6,025 bases of DNA from Prevotella sp. (GTDB lineage Bacteria; Bacteroidota; Bacteroidia; Bacteroidales; Bacteroidaceae). The notes beneath the pieces were generated by a model, which was given only the letters and a program-made list of their open reading frames with translations, ran no database searches and had not been told where the DNA came from. How positions within the stretch are numbered: the first letter of the stretch is position 1; the number at the start of each line of letters is the position of its first letter. A program made the translations under genes and the position numbers. Shown here in pieces: positions 5,936 through 6,025 of the stretch. The DNA lies in NCBI GenBank assembly GCA_021204735.1, contig JAJPYV010000289.1, positions 1,206 to 7,230 on the forward strand, given 5' to 3'.

Positions 5936-6025
5936 TGCAAAAATGCCGACAATAACGCCAGTTTATTAATATTTATTAAAATAGTCGGAGTTGTCTCATG
6001 GTGAATTTGCCGCCATGTTTAAAAG
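5936..6025. other. Right edge, no gene established
   Basis: This stretch is mostly AT-rich (for example TTTATTAATATTTATTAAAA at 5962-5981). Two short open frames touch the window edge. A minus-strand frame from 6023 to a TAA at 5976-5978 reads HGGKFTMRQLRLF at its end and could be the C-terminus of an upstream gene. A plus-strand ATG at 5998 opens MVNLPPCLK and stays open to the edge. Neither can be assigned from so few codons. Confidence 0.3.

Noticed and set aside
5997..6017. A small inverted repeat, CATGGTG facing CGCCATG
   Set aside because: It is only 7 bp with one wobble pair at the window edge, which is expected by chance, and there is no context to support a role.

Overview
The window looks like a chromosomal stretch from a Bacteroidota bacterium, most likely Prevotella or a close relative. 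Three things suggest this. Starts lack Shine-Dalgarno sequences, and A-rich leaders are used instead. There is a textbook Bacteroidota housekeeping promoter (TTG, 19 bp, TAnnTTTG) in front of ilvD. The gaps are filled with the GC-rich palindromic repeats and 7/14-bp AT-rich tandem repeats typical of that group. Genus is an inference from memory of such genomes, not from a database search.

All four clear genes lie on the minus strand, so the order of transcription is right to left. mnmA (tRNA 2-thiouridylase) at 4806-5903 comes first and is followed by a perfect 15-bp stem-loop that probably ends its transcript. ilvD (dihydroxyacid dehydratase) at 2833-4632 then starts from its own strong promoter. 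After a 330-bp gap packed with repeats come ilvB and ilvN (large and small subunits of acetolactate synthase), only 6 bp apart. Downstream of ilvN are another GC-rich repeat, a three-unit 14-bp tandem repeat and an 11-bp perfect stem-loop at the left edge of the window.

ilvB, ilvN and ilvD supply the first and third steps of isoleucine/valine synthesis. IlvBN makes acetolactate or acetohydroxybutyrate, and IlvD dehydrates the dihydroxyacids. The second step (ilvC, ketol-acid reductoisomerase) is not in the window. In related genomes it often lies downstream of ilvN, which here would be to the left. mnmA is a neighbour with no pathway link.

The enzymes themselves look ordinary. The most interesting point is in the DNA around them: three copies of one GC-rich palindromic repeat family sit immediately after the ilvD stop, immediately after the ilvN stop, and, in inverted orientation, inside the 5' end of the ilvB reading frame. 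The ilvB copy is read through in frame and would add about 19 residues of repeat-derived sequence ahead of the conserved enzyme core. I found no CRISPR array, transposase, tRNA, rRNA or defence-type system.
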